From NCBI GenBank assembly GCA_026261815.1, contig JAMPIT010000884.1:15770210-15834209 (forward strand): a DNA stretch of 64,000 nucleotides. Direction: 5' to 3'. This DNA is from Monarcha castaneiventris obscurior (taxonomy: Eukaryota; Chordata; Aves; Passeriformes; Monarchidae). Positions 51,264 to 64,000 of the stretch are shown in pieces. The notes beneath the pieces are model-generated. The model saw only the letters and a program-made list of their open reading frames with translations. It did no database searches and was not told where the DNA came from. Numbering within the stretch: the stretch's first letter is position 1; each line of letters opens with the position of its first letter. The translations under genes were made by a program, and so were the position numbers.

Positions 51264-52429
51264 CATCCGTGTTTCTGGCTTTCACTATTCATCATGCAGG
51301 ACAGCAGGACACAACAGCAGTCCAGAGAGCAAGAGGAGAGATCTGGAAACAGCACGAAGGAGAGAGATGAGTCTGTACAAAATGGGAGGAAATTCCATGT
51401 CAGAGCCATAGTTCCCCAGAAGGGAGCTGGAACTGAGCCCCAGAAAGTTGATGAAAGGCTGCACATGTACACATGACCCAAGAAAACCGAATATCACCCA
51501 GAAACAAGTGGTTTAAAGGTCAGTGGGCTACTGAAGCTCAAGGTGGCAGCTGGATGTCCATGTTTCTGGCTTTCACCATTCAGCATGCAGGACAGCAGGA
51601 CACAACAGCAGTCCAGAGAGCAAGAGGAGAGATCTGGAAACAGCATGAAGGAGAGAGATGAGTCTGTACAAAATGGGAGGAAATTCCATGTCAGAGCCAT
51701 AGCTCCCCAGAAGGGAGCTGGAACTGACCCCAGAAAGTTGTGAAAGGCTGCACATGTACACATGACCCAAGAAAACCGAATATCACCCAGAAACAAGTGG
51801 TTTAAAGGTCAGTGGGCTACTGAAGCTCAAGGTGGCAGCTGGATGTCCATGTTTCTGGCTTTCACCATTCAGCATGCAGGACAGCAGGACACAACAGCAG
51901 TCCAGAGAGCAAGAGGAGAGATCTGGAAACAGCACGAAGGAGAGAGATGAGTCTGTACAAAATGGGAGGAAATTCCATGTCAGAGCCATAGTTCCCCAGA
52001 AGGGAGCTGGAACTGAGCCCCAGAAAGTTGCTGAAAGGCTGCACATATGCACATGACCCAAGAAATCCAAATATCACCCAGAAACAAGTGGTTTAAAGGT
52101 CAGTTGGCTACTGAAGCTCAAGGTGGCAGCTGGATGTCCATGTTTCTGGCTTTCACCATTCAGCATGCAGGACAGCAGGACACAACAGCAGTCCAGAGAG
52201 TAAGAGGAGAGATCTGGAAACAGCATGAAGGAGAGAGATGAGCCTGTACAAAATGGGAGGAAATTCCATGTCAGAGCCATAGCTCCCCAGAAGGGAGCTG
52301 GAACGGAACCCCGGAAAGTTGCTGAGAGGCTGCACATGTACATGTGACCCAAGAAATCCGAATATCACCCAGAAACAAGGGGTTTAAAGGTCAGTTGGCT
52401 ACTGAAGCTCAAGGTGGCAGCTGGATGTG
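51264..52429. repeat. Tandem array, four copies of a unit of about 290 bp
   Basis: Units start at about 51262, 51551, 51840 and 52131, and the last one ends at about 52421-52429, giving periods of 289, 289, 291 and 291 bp. Shared landmarks in each unit are TTTCTGGCTTTCACCATTCA, CCAGAGAGCAAGAGGAGAG, GGGAGGAAATTCCATGTCAG and CAAGTGGTTTAAAGGTCAG. Units differ at only a few positions each (for example AACAGCACGAAGG versus AACAGCATGAAGG, and small indels in CTGAGCCCCAGAAAGTTG). Each unit keeps a minus-strand frame of about 92-102 codons and a shorter plus-strand one. These follow from the high identity and show no domain. The left edge of the first copy is the most diverged. Confidence 0.97.
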
Positions 52430-55400
52430 CAAGACTGCAGGTGCATTACTGAGAACTAATTAGCTAGAGGGTGCATACAAGACAGTGTTTACAGACATAG
52501 CCTTAGGCCTTGTAATACAATAAGAATAAATCAGTCAAGTCAGGCAATTTCCAAACCCTTCCTTTTTTTATAGTCAAGCTTGACTTGATAAAGTGTAGAA
52601 AAAATGCAGCGTTTTATTCCTCCTGTCATCAGTACTCAGCCACTACATCTCCTTTTCCACGGAGAGCTCTGCAGCCCCAAACCTGGCTAAGGATATTCTG
52701 TATACAGCACTGTCACCAAAGGCACACAAAGCATCGTGCCTTAGATCACTGCAGTCCCTGACGAGGTGTCAAGCACTCCAGGCCTCACACCTCACCAAAG
52801 CCAGCTTGCTAAAAAACTTTTGGAGCAAGCAAAAACTCGAAAAACTCAAACCCACACAGTGAGTATTTCCTAGAGAACAAGAGCAGATCCCACAGGCCAT
52901 CAGGCTTTGCTCAGATGAGTAAAGAGGACATTGGAGAGGGGGGGATCATTCCCCTGCAAAGCTTTTTGTGCTGCCCAAAGACACAAACAGTAAGCTCATC
53001 TACAGCAAGGGGTGTTGAAGGGAAGGGGTGAAGGCATGCTAGTATAATAAATTTCAGTGGGAATGAGCACAAAAGGGCAATTCTCAGATGAATTATCACT
53101 TCATTCATTGAAGCTTACATTTTTATTCCCATTTAATGTTGTTGGGTTTCCTCTGTTCTACAGCAGAAGTAAACCACTAACCTTGACCTGAAGTCTAGTC
53201 CAGTCCCTGCCCTAATTATTCAGGAGAAAGCTGGGTCCTGAAGGAAGGGAGCAGAGACTTGGGCCAGGCTCTCCCACATCCCTGTACCTTAGCAACGCAG
53301 CTTGTCTCCTCCAAACAGCACTTTTTGCCAAAATGGAAACATGCCAAAATTTTGGTGCAAAATTGTTTTGTGCTGCTAGATCCCAGCACAGAACCAAAGG
53401 GAGGCACCAGGGTCAGAGCTATTACGCATTTGGACTGTCTGGTGTAACATAAGATTTCTTTTTTTTTTTAAACAATGACTGTTTTCTTGCTCTACAGACA
53501 CCTATACTGTGCATTAGACACATGTTGTGAGCTGTTTATGCTGGTCACATCCTCTGTGTAAAACTTTTATGACTTTTTTAGCTTTTTACTATGTATTTGG
53601 CTATTGTAGTGCTCAAGTGTGGCTGGCCCACCTTAGGCAGCGTAAATCAAGTGGGACAGTAGTGAGTGATGAAGGATTTTAAAACTCTGAGGAACTGGTT
53701 GAACTCTCCCTGTTGTTTTAACTCTTCTGAATACGTAGAATATTCCAAAGAAAATGGAAAGCTAGATTTTTATCTTCCCCTACCCCTGTGCACTGAGTCT
53801 TCTGAGAGTATTTTCAGATACAACTCCCTCCTTATAAAACACTCACACAAATATAAACACTGCTGAGAACACTAACTCAAATTCTCTATGTACAGCATCC
53901 TCCTTCTATTAAATCAGCACCAAATCCAGGTTCTGAAGGTGGTGTATTTTAAAACTCACCTTGCTGAGCAGCTGTGATTTACAGGGCTTTTCAGGTGGCC
54001 TTCGATCAAGACAGCCACCTGAAACTTCATTTAGCTCTTGTGAAAACATGCATCCTGCCCAGGCAAAGATCAGCTCCCTTAAACATATCCAGTTTTATGG
54101 TGTCCCATCCACTGTGCTCATCCTCACTGCCCTGGCTCCTCCTCTGTCACACCCAGACCTGTTTGTTTTCAGTGCAGACCCCAGCAGGAGTCCCCAGAGT
54201 GCACAGAGAGGATTGGAGTTACCCAGAGTTAGGATTTCACATGAGCTGAACCCAGAGACAAGCACAAGCCTTTCCATGAGTAGAGAGCTACAGATTTCGG
54301 TGGGCAGCAGTTTCTGCACAGCTACACCACATTCTCTTAAGCACAGGGGGTTTTGTGCAGCTTGCCCTGTGAAGTGGCTGGCCAGAGAAACCTTTTTCAC
54401 CCCCAAACTCATATTTTTTACATGGGGAACTGGGAAGACTTGTTCTTGAGTCAGGTGGTCAGTGATATATCAGTTTATTATCCTAATTTTAAATCCGTTC
54501 AGTTTTAAACTAGAAGTCGTACAAAGAAGAAGAAAACAAAAAATCAAGAAGCAAGCTGTCTGCTGGCTTGGAGACATCCTGCAGATTTTTTACCCCTTCC
54601 TACATTCTCCTGTGCCCTTCAAATATGGGAGGGTCACTGTAATTCTGCACAAGTAACTCATTGGACTCAGATGCAGCAAGAGAAAGCCAGACTTACCTAA
54701 AACAGTGGTAGAAATCAACTGGGAAAGCTTGGATATTAAGCAAGGTCTGTACTCCTCAACTCCTGAAGTTTGAAGATTTTGGCAAAATTGGGTCATTGTT
54801 TTCTTACTCCTCTCCTTCCCAGTTCGTAGGCACAGGGGATTTTGCACATCCAGTTTCTACAAATAATCTTCTCCTTGTTGTTGTAACCCTTCGTGTGTGT
54901 CTACATTCTTTCAACCACTCTTGCTAACCTAACTCTGCCAGATGTTTGGGAGGTTTTGCATTCTGGCAAGAAGGATTACTACAAAAGGGGCAATCAAATC
55001 TTGTGGGCTTTTCCCCCTTCTTTCTCATGTCAAACCTGTTGTTGGGATCTTAATCTCTTTGGCTTCAATTTTAAATTCACAATTAGGGGTAGTATTTCAC
55101 CATGGAAATAATTGCTTAAAAGGTTTAAGTCCTTTGCCCCTCACAAAATAATAAGCCTTCTTTATTTCCTAATTAGAAGAGTAATGGAACCTTTATGAGT
55201 TTTCAGACTAGGTCTAAAAAATTCCCAGAAGGAGCTGGGCTGGAAAAATGGCCACTGTGGCACTTGGTAGAGAAATTACCTCATCTTCTGTGGTAGAGAG
55301 GGGAAGGAAGGAAGAAGTGAGAAGCAGGGCAGCTGAGAGCCTGTTCAGATTCTCTGGCAAGTAAAACAGCCCCTCCACTCTACCCCAGGAGCTCTTTTCC

Positions 55401-56110
55401 CATAAAAGCTGCTCCTCCTCCATCACCCTCTCCCTAGGTAGATCCCGTGGTGAAGGGAACTGCTGAGGGAGAGGCAGAGAGGATCAAGGCATCCCTGAGC
55501 CCTGGACTCCTTAGTTTGTCAGGAGTCACAGTCAAGAGCTGAAGAGGTTGAAACTGCAGCCTGCTATGCCAGAAAAATGGGCTACAAAGTCTCTCTTACT
55601 CATCATCTTTCTGGAGGTAAAAAAAGGTGAGACCATCCTTTGAGATTAATTCCACTGATTAGGTAAAGTCAGGGAGTCAGAGCTGATATTTTGCATACTG
55701 GTTCAGAGAAAAAAAATCCTCTTTCAGAATCTGAGTGTGAATGATTCCCCCAGCATTAAATTTGAAAGATCCTACTTGAAAGCATGTATATTTATAGTTT
55801 TTAAAAAGCCCGAACACACAACCATAAACTAGCTTGTAAATTCTACTTCAAGTTTGAAATTCAGTGTAAAAATAACCTACCTTGGTGGCAGATGCTGCTT
55901 ATACAGCTTAGGTGGAAAGGCAGAAGAAAAACAAGCCACCCATGGCTTTGCAGTTTCACATGCCAGTGGCAGCTTCTCATCTAGCTCATCTTGCATAATA
56001 TTTTCCATTACTGGACACCCCCTTTGCAGTAGCTTATAACTTTGCTCAGTATGAAGTGTTTGAATAGAAGTTTCCGTGCTCTGCATTTGTGTCATGTTAC
56101 CTGATGACAG
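52430..56110. other. Non-coding stretch right of the array
   Basis: Unique-looking sequence. The longest frame is 162 codons (53961-54449 +), crossed by a 105-codon frame on the other strand and without a domain. A T-run lies at 53459-53469. Confidence 0.65.
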
Positions 56111-56113
56111 TTT

Positions 56114-56150
56114 GGGGGGGTTGTTAAGGGTTTTTTTTTTGGGGGGGGGG
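56114..56150 (+). repeat. G7...G3-T10-G10 tract, quadruplex-capable
   Basis: G7 at 56114-56120, GGG at 56128-56130, T10 at 56131-56140 and G10 at 56141-56150. Four or more G-triplets with loops are available, so a G-quadruplex is plausible. The abrupt T10/G10 junction may also be a sequencing weak spot. Confidence 0.8.
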
Positions 56151-59100
56151 TGTTTTCAGAAGGTAAATGTTGGACCACATGAAAAATGTTCTTTACAGCT
56201 GTTTCACAGAGAACTTCCAGGCTTCAGAGCACAGAAGCTTCAGATTTGGTAGAAAGACAGCCTCTGCATCAGGGCTTTTCCCATCTACATGGGAAATCTC
56301 TCCAATTTAACCCACTCAAAGTCTTGTGATTGAGAGGCTGACTAGCAGAGCACGGGGCTACCAAAAATCTGACCACACACCCCAGTGCCTTCCAACAGTC
56401 TTAGCAGGAGAGATGGAGGAAGGAAATCAGTCTAGGAAGACTCCTGCTCTTAGACCGATATGTTTAAGCTGTGATTAAACAATAACACCTTCTGAAGCTG
56501 CTTCTCTCCTCTCCTCCCACAGGCTGCTCCAGGCAGCAGCACAGCCCAGCCCTGCTGGCTTCCTGAAGGGATTTACATTCCCCACGTTGGGGTCCTGCAG
56601 TATCAGCCCCAATATCCATCAGCAGCCATGCAAGCTTCGGCAGTCATCACTTTTCCAGGGACTTCCCTTCCCCCTCTACCCCTCCCAAGAGAAAAATATC
56701 TGCTCCAAATGAAAATTAAGCGGTATGGAACAGAACACGTTTTTTAAAAAACATACAAGCTTTATTTCTTGGGCCATTAATCAGGAATCTTAAACTATGA
56801 GTTTGTCAAGCCCATTGAGCCTGAACCTGGAATAAGACCTGCAAATAACAGTGGAGTGGAACCTTTGGCTGTGTTTGCCAAACAGAGGCATGTGCTCTTG
56901 CTATTCTTGACCAGCTTTCACGACTGTTTCAGCTGCAACTGCAGGGCTGCAAATCTATAGATTGCATACTTCAGCCAGCATTTACATTGGCTGGGGAGAG
57001 ATATCAACAATCTGTGGCTCATGCTGCTTGAACCAATTTGCAGCCCACATGTCTCAGAAGCACATTACACAGCTCGTGGGCAGGGCTGGCTACTCACTGA
57101 TAAAAACCTGAAACATGTCAGGACTGTCAGTGCCACAAGTTGTGTTAACACATGTAAGGGCAACTGTATTCACTAAAGGCTCTGAAGTACTGTTTTGATC
57201 TTTCTTGGGCTTGACCAAGCAGATCAGTCCATTTTTAATTCTTCCAGCCAGCCTGGTTGTGATAGACTCAAACCACCCTTCTTGCCAGACTCAGCTCTGC
57301 TGTCTGGCTGGAAAAACAAGAGTAGGGGTGGGAGGAAGATGGAGCTGTCACAACCAGAGAGCCATACTTACTGTGTTTCAATACCTCCAAATTCTGTCTA
57401 TTTAGGGGGGAAAAGGTTTCTGTAGCTTCCAGCAGACCTGCACACATCTTTTGGGCTCAGTTAGCCAGACATTACAATTGTCTACCTGAGGAAGCCAGGC
57501 CATGGCCTCTGTGTCCAGCTGTACTGAGCAAACACCATCCCTCATTCTGCGAAATGGTTTCAGGTCAGTTCAAGCTGAAAATTAGACCAGATGCACTGGG
57601 GAGGTTTATAGTCCAGTTGGCACTTCTTCATACCAGCCCATTTAAAGGCTCCATTTGCCTCCCACACCACAAAAATGTCACTGCTTTCATCAAGAGCAAG
57701 CACTGGTCATAAGCTGCATGTCTAGCTGGAAAAATAGTGATAGAAATAGCCTGGCTTAGGGCTAATGCAGACACAGAAATCTTTCCCTTTAGTTCTGCTG
57801 GCTGCTTAATGTTTAAACCATGCAACTCTAATTCTGTGTTATGTTGCTTTTTACAATGTATTTTTGATTTGAAGAATAAGCAATGAGCCTGTTCCTTGTT
57901 TGGCAGCAGTACAAAGTCACTTTGAACTAGCACCATACTCTGTAATCTAGCCCCAGGTATGGAGTTAGCTACTGGATGGACATAAAGCATGTGCCAGACT
58001 GGGACAGATCTGGCTGCACAGCCCAGGTCTGCACTGCTTTTAAAAAAAAACAAACACAAACGTGCCTGTTTCTGCCTGCACATACACCTGTGCACTCCCC
58101 CGAGCCCAGCATTGTGTAAATCAGAGGGCAGTCTCGAATCCATGTGGTCTGCACAAGAACTGTGCCTCCATTCATTCCTCCTCCCAAAGCCTGGAGGTCT
58201 GTGCTGGACTGACATGCTAAACTAATTTTCTGGAATCTGCTTCTGTGGCCAGGCCTGCAGTCAGAGGATGCTGGTGCTGAGCTGATGAGTTGAGACTGAC
58301 TAAATATTAGGTGTTCTGCCCACAAACACTTACTGCCCAAGCAAAAGAGCAATCTGAATTAGAGCAGGTATTTTTTTGGACATAACAACCTGTACATGAG
58401 CAGATCTATGCTTTTATTCTGAGCTTCCCCTGCCTATAAAACCAACTCTATGGCAAAAATAAAAAACCCATGCCTATTAAGAAAAAAAAAAAAGCATTTT
58501 AAGCACCTGGACTTATTTGTGGATATCCTGTTCCCTATCTCCTTTACTCTGGGTAGATTCTTCGTAGACTTCAGCACCAGTAAAAAAGTTTAAAATCCGT
58601 TTTGATCCTGAACTGCAATTCTCACCAAGTGATGCCAAACAGAATAGTTCTTGGTGATTTGGGGTCCTTGTGAGGTTTAAATGACCTCTGACATTTCAGG
58701 AGGAAAGGGAGAGGATATCTGTTAATCTGTCCTGGGCAGTACTCTCTGTACACTCATTTCTTTGTGGCTGCTCTCCCTGGAAAGCCTGAACCTCACACAA
58801 TCACTGCACACAGAGCTAGCATCATTTCCAAGCTACAGAGGTAAGCTGAGCACATTTTTTGCCAGTTATTTATTTACAAGTAGCAATTAAAAGCACTAGA
58901 ACAGGTAAAGGCTGTAGCAGAGGATCTCTAGGCCCAAGAGGACCCAAAGCTTCTGCCAAAGGAAGAGGAGACACATCATAGTTGGGGTGCAAGTTTGAAG
59001 CATGCCTAGTGTGTTTTAGACCTAAATCAGCTTGCCTGCACTCAAAATTCAGGCTGCAGACCCCCTTTGAGCTTTTGTCTGACACTGTGTTATCTGCAGA

Positions 59101-62100
59101 TTGGTGGTAAAATATAAGGGGGCCATGTATTTTTACTGCCTATTTCTGGAATATAGAAACAATGATAGATTTACCCTTAATTTCATAACACAACTCTCAC
59201 CAAAAAATATAGCAAAATACAGTCTATGTATAGACTTTACTCTGCATCTATTCAGCTTTGGGGATTTGGGGAAAACATCGGTATCCCAGGCCCAAACACC
59301 CTGATTTCCCTTATCATTTGGAAGTACATTGAAGGGAAAAATCAGCACTAAAAGATTCTACTGCAAACTTCCTTCCCAGGGTTCTGTCATCTCGAGGTTC
59401 AAACTGAAAGGCAGAGAAAGGAGCCCAGGCAGAGGTTTCTGAGTTTGAGTGTCCCACAGAAAAGTGGCAGTTCCCTGGTACTGGCAGAGCAGAAGCTGCT
59501 GGCACTTTTACATGCCATGCTTTTCCTGGATATCAGGAAATTTTCCTTTCCTAATTGCTTAACATTAGTTGGACATCGTTGTGTTTTAGTCATAAAGTTC
59601 TCTCCCATGGCAAGAATAACCAATATGAAATATTTTTGTGATTGTTTTTCCTCATGAACATTGGGTAGGCCTTTCTCCAATCCTTCCTCTGTAGGACTTG
59701 ATGCATGCATAGCTCATTCAGCAAAATTGTGGTACATGTGGTTTTACTTGAACAAGGACAGTGATCCTGGAGAGTTAATATTCTCGCTTTAAATTTTAAT
59801 TTCTTTTTGTTGTGTGGAAGCTCTTTTCAGCCAAGAGCTCTGGAACTTTTGGTAAGCCTTAACCTGGATACTGTCTCTGTATTTCTATTTTTTCATTTCA
59901 TACATCCCCACACTTTCCTTTAGTAAAGACAAAAGTAAAAATTCCAAAACATTTCCTAAGTTCTTAGAAGAGAGAATCTATTCCTCACAGATTCATTTAG
60001 GAGGAATTCATTTTGAAGGAACTGGAGAACATCAAAGCCCTTAAGCTTTCAGAAATTTTTAACTCATCTTTTGAAATATGAAACATGTGTGCCAGACAGT
60101 TCTGCCAAATGTTTACATTTTGGTGCATAGCTGAACTGCTGATCAGGAGTTCAAATGCTCTTTGTTCCTAATTTCCCACTATTATTCACACTGCATGCTC
60201 TGCCTGAAGCCAGTAACACCCTTTGGCCACGAGAGCCAGCAGTGCTTCCATCTCACAGGCAGCAGAGAGACCCAAGTGCTCAGCTCTTGCAACTCCAGAT
60301 TATAGAGTCAGTGATTTCTCCCTGCGTTTTTATCTTTATTATATGCAAGACTTCATGCAGAGCAGTGTAAGCCCCTGATATTCAAGGAAAGCAGCTTCCC
60401 CAAGACAATGAAGTGCCTCACCCTGGTACCTCAGTGCTGGAAAAAAGTGGCTGAAATGTGCCTGTGAATCCTCATCCACCCCGTGGCCTTTCACTCACTT
60501 CTCATGGCAACAACTGCCACCAGGTTTTCCGACCCTGGGAAATCCCAGACATGTCATTTACATCTCCTCTCTCCCAAGGCATCAAAACTGTCCTAGATTT
60601 TAGTTTAAGACAGACACCTTCTGTAGATCATTAATTCTACTTCGTGATAACTTCCTCTGGAAAGATTATTGACTGTAGAGGAATGCTGGAGCAGGAAAGT
60701 CAATCTAGGTATTTATTTGGGCTCCAAAGGTTCAGCAAAGTGAACATCAAAGCAGGCAACGGACCCAATGCTACTGAGTGAAGTGAAACATCAACTGACA
60801 AATTGTTACCTTATGTTGCAGGATTCTGGAAGATGCCATAAAAGAGGATGACACTGATGATTTTGAGAGCAGGCACAACTTCCACTGTTCCACGACAGCG
60901 ATGCAAAGTGGGATTCAGCAGGCATAAACCAAGAGGGGAAGAGGCAACAGGGTAAGAACACAGATCAGAAGCTTCTGGAAGAAAGATAAACGACAAGGCA
61001 TAAAATATTTGTTAGGACTAACCAAGTTAGTGCCCTTATCATGAATGATCAGTTTAGCTCAGAAGAGTGAAGAGGGATGAGAAATAGAAATGATGACTTA
61101 GTTTTGCAGGGAGAAGATTAGCTTAACTGGAACAGAAGAGGTCAAGTCAGCAAGTATCAGCAGAACGTATGGGACACACATTAATCCCTTCTCTCATTTC
61201 CAGACACAACGTGGAAATAGTCTATAAAAATATGTCAACAAATTATTTGCATGTAAATCAGCAAAGCCACAGTGACTTCAGAGGAACTCCTTCCACTTAT
61301 CCCAACGGCCCATTAGGGCAACAGATGGGATCATCTCCCTTCCAGGGCTTCTGAGAATATTTGCATTTGTTTTGAGACCAGACACTGCCACTTATTCAGG
61401 AAAGGGCTTTCTAGGAGTGAGGGGGTAGAGTGTCAGAGGGAAGGAAGCTGCTGACAAGTGACACATCTGCAAAATGCTTTCTTTAAGGCTAGGCTGGAGC
61501 TTTTCCCACTGCCTACTTGCAGCAGAGATAGCAGGAAGGGGCTTGATCTTACTCTGATTGCATGTGAAAAAACCCCAAAAATGTGCAAAGGATGTGTTTT
61601 CCATGGAAATGAGATGCAGAGACCAAAGTTGCTGTATACAGATAGACAACCTTCCCTTCCTACACCATTTATTCTTTTAGTTGCATATTGCCAAGCAGAG
61701 ACTGGATATCCAGATATATTTTGTCTTTTTATTACTTCAGCAGCCATCCAAAATCTAAAAATATATTGTAGGCACCTTAAGGGCATCTTAGTGCATTTGA
61801 CCATGAAAGTCAGAAAAAACTTAGAAATACAGTCTACCAAAGAAGTCTTGCTCTTACAGGAGAAAGTAGATTTTTTTTTTTTCCTCATTGATCTTGACAG
61901 AAGCTGACTAAAAATTCAAAATCTTTTATCTTCACTGAGCTTTGGAACAAACTCTCTGGGATCATGGCTGTGTTCATATCCCTCCCTTCAAACCCAAATG
62001 CAACACATTTAATTCACCAAGTCAGAGCTCTGATCACACTTTAGCTACTCTCCTGCTCAGCCGAAAGTCAAAGAAGAGAACTAAAACAACGCTTAAACAA

Positions 62101-64000
62101 GGAAAATATCCGCAACAGGAGTTTACTGGAAGGAACAATATATATTTGTATCTCATCTCAAAGGTAAAATAGACAAAGCAGGATTCTGTAAGGCAATAGC
62201 AACCACCAAACAGCTTTTACATCAGGATTGCAGAGAAATGGCCTTTCAGAACTTGCTGAACTGAGGGAAGCGTTGAACTGGCAGCAAACTGGTTATGTTG
62301 AGGTGTGACTGAGCCTTTGGACCTCAGGGGAGCCCTGGGAAGCAGCAGGATCTGTCCACTCACATGAAGCTCACTGAGATGTCAGGCCCTAAAGCAAGCC
62401 TTCAGAACTCAAACAATTCCCTAATTGCAGTCATTAAGAGCCACCAAGCACACAGGAGCACCACGGAACTCTGCAAGTACTGAGAGCTTCCTTTCCCTTA
62501 GGACTGGCACCATTTTAGCACTTTCTGCCATACTGTCTTTAATTAGCTCACCACCAATCTTGCTTAGGTTTTTATGCTGTATTTAGAGATAGGTAGAGCC
62601 ACCAGCCACTGCTGAAGGGGAATGGTGGAAGGGAAACATTGCTTTTGTACAGTTATCAAACAGAACTACCAACAAAAGTAGACATCAGGGATGATACTGT
62701 TAACATCTGATCCCAGAGAAGTTACTGAGTGGGGAAAAAAGGCAAAAAACACAGTCAAAGACACAAATGTTGGAAGGCCAATATCTAGCAATAACAATTT
62801 TGAAAAATACCTCTTATTTCACAATGATAGAGGAATTCCCGGAGCAAGCATTCTTGAAGAGTTTCCTAACCTCTCTCTGGAAAGAAACTTTACTTTCTAG
62901 AAAGTAAAGATCCCACATTCATTTTGCAATTAAAGAGCTTCCAATCCTGAAAGAGCTTAAAGATGACGCCTGAAGTCTTTCATAGAACTGGAAACAAGCT
63001 GTCACTTTCCTAACTTGCGTTCCACAATGATGAGCTGATTAATCTCCTTTTGTACAGATGGTAAGAGACTTTTGTCAGGGCTGTACTCAGCAGAGGTTGC
63101 AATAGCAGTGCTAAGGCAAGAGAAGCCCGTGCAATTAAGACCAAAAAAGCTGTAGACCCGTCCATGCTGTCCATGACAGAACTAGCAGGAGAAAAGCAAG
63201 GAAACTTCTACCCTCACAACAAAAACACACTAGCCTCATGGACAGGATCACAAGCTGTCTAATAAATGGCTTAAATTATTTATTGGCATTGCAATAAAGC
63301 AAATCCACTTAGAGGCGTATGAGCAAAAAAGGAAACCCACAGCTTTCCAGACATATTTTCCAGACAGTGTGTCAAGTTCCCATAATTTTGTTCTACATGC
63401 TTTTGCAGCTCCTCCTCTACTTTCATATTCAAGGATGTAGCCCCCTGAAATACTGTGGTGACTAGAAGTGCCAGTTTCACAATCTTTATTGGGAAGAAAA
63501 TGCAGAAAAGCATTTAGGGAGACTCGATATATACATGTATACATTGTTTATCAGATCTGCTTGTCTCTGCAAAGAATGAAAAACCAAAACCATAAAAACC
63601 CTTGAAGTCAAGTAACCCAGCTTGTCCAAAGAGAAGCACCAGAATTCAAGTTGTGCTGAGAAAGCTGTAGTTAGAATGCAGTGTTATTTGACTTTTCTTT
63701 TTATAGTTATGTGTGTTTTTGTTACCATTTAGAAAGAAAAGCAAGCTTTGCTCCTTTGCAATCTCCTGATTTTACATTTTTTTCCCAGACTTTTCATAAA
63801 AGTTCCCTGACATAGCCCAGAATGCTGGAGACCTAAGTGAAAGAACACAAAGCTGAATTTCTGCACTTAATTGATTCCCCTTAAAAATAATGGCCACAGG
63901 GGTGGGAGGCCAGCAGGCTCAGGGGATTTGCAAGGGATATGAAATATTTCCACTCTAAGTCAATGGTTCAAAACCAGTCCAAGTCAGCACATGCTTGGAA
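56151..64000. other. Non-coding stretch to the end of the window
   Basis: No gene, mobile element or tandem repeat was recognised. The longest frame in the window (195 codons, 57628-58215 -) lies here. Its peptide shows no domain, no signal or membrane pattern and no splice context, and one such frame is near what chance allows in 64 kb. Frames of 149-151 codons at 61433-61907 oppose each other on the two strands. Short A- or T-runs occur at about 58482 and 61870. Confidence 0.65.

Noticed and set aside
52572..52585. 14-bp perfect palindrome AGTCAAGCTTGACT
   Set aside because: Isolated and short; palindromes of this size are expected by chance in 64 kb.
57628..58215. Longest open frame in the window (195 codons, minus strand) as a gene
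   Set aside because: No recognisable domain or splice context. One such frame in 128 kb of two-strand sequence is near chance expectation.
1..64000. A CRISPR array, operon, or other prokaryotic-style system
   Set aside because: The sequence is vertebrate non-coding DNA. The tandem repeats have no spacer structure, and there are no adjacent gene clusters.

Overview
This is vertebrate, almost certainly bird, nuclear DNA, and nearly all of it is non-coding. The evidence for a bird is a clear CR1 LINE fragment (about 25102-25411), a short CR1 3' tail (about 1308-1345), and faint copies of ancient palindromic repeats typical of sauropsids. Two young solo LTRs fit an avian, perhaps songbird, genome, but the species cannot be named from the sequence. 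The DNA is AT-rich, CpG-poor and lacks dense SINEs. No ORF carries a recognisable protein domain apart from the CR1 relic, and no tRNA, rRNA or snRNA gene was recognised.

Layout: 1-9 kb is non-coding DNA with a CR1 tail, the first solo LTR (3978-4415) and one weak candidate exon (6479-6652, + strand). A 163-bp tandem duplication lies at 9141-9468. From 9.5 to 25 kb there is featureless sequence with small simple repeats. The CR1 fragment (25.1-25.4 kb) and second solo LTR (26540-26978) follow, then a degenerate ancient repeat (27865-27967). From 28 to 37 kb there are possible conserved elements: a perfect CArG box at 30808-30817 and a homeodomain-rich stretch near 35840-36060. This region also has a 40-base T run and two more ancient-repeat candidates.

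The one place that looks like a gene start is 37.2-37.8 kb. It is CpG-rich, with a CCAAT box and a good splice donor on the minus strand (GAG|GTAAGG, exon end at 37519). This suggests a non-coding first exon whose long first intron runs toward position 1. The gene could not be identified. A stop-poor, GC-richer block follows at 40.5-42.6 kb.

The most striking structure is a four-copy tandem array with a unit of about 290 bp at 51264-52429. The rest, to 64 kb, is unremarkable non-coding DNA apart from a T10/G10 tract with quadruplex potential at 56114-56150.

No operon-like or multi-gene system is present. The window is best read as the upstream region, promoter and first intron of one unidentified gene, with transposon relics and local tandem repeats added.
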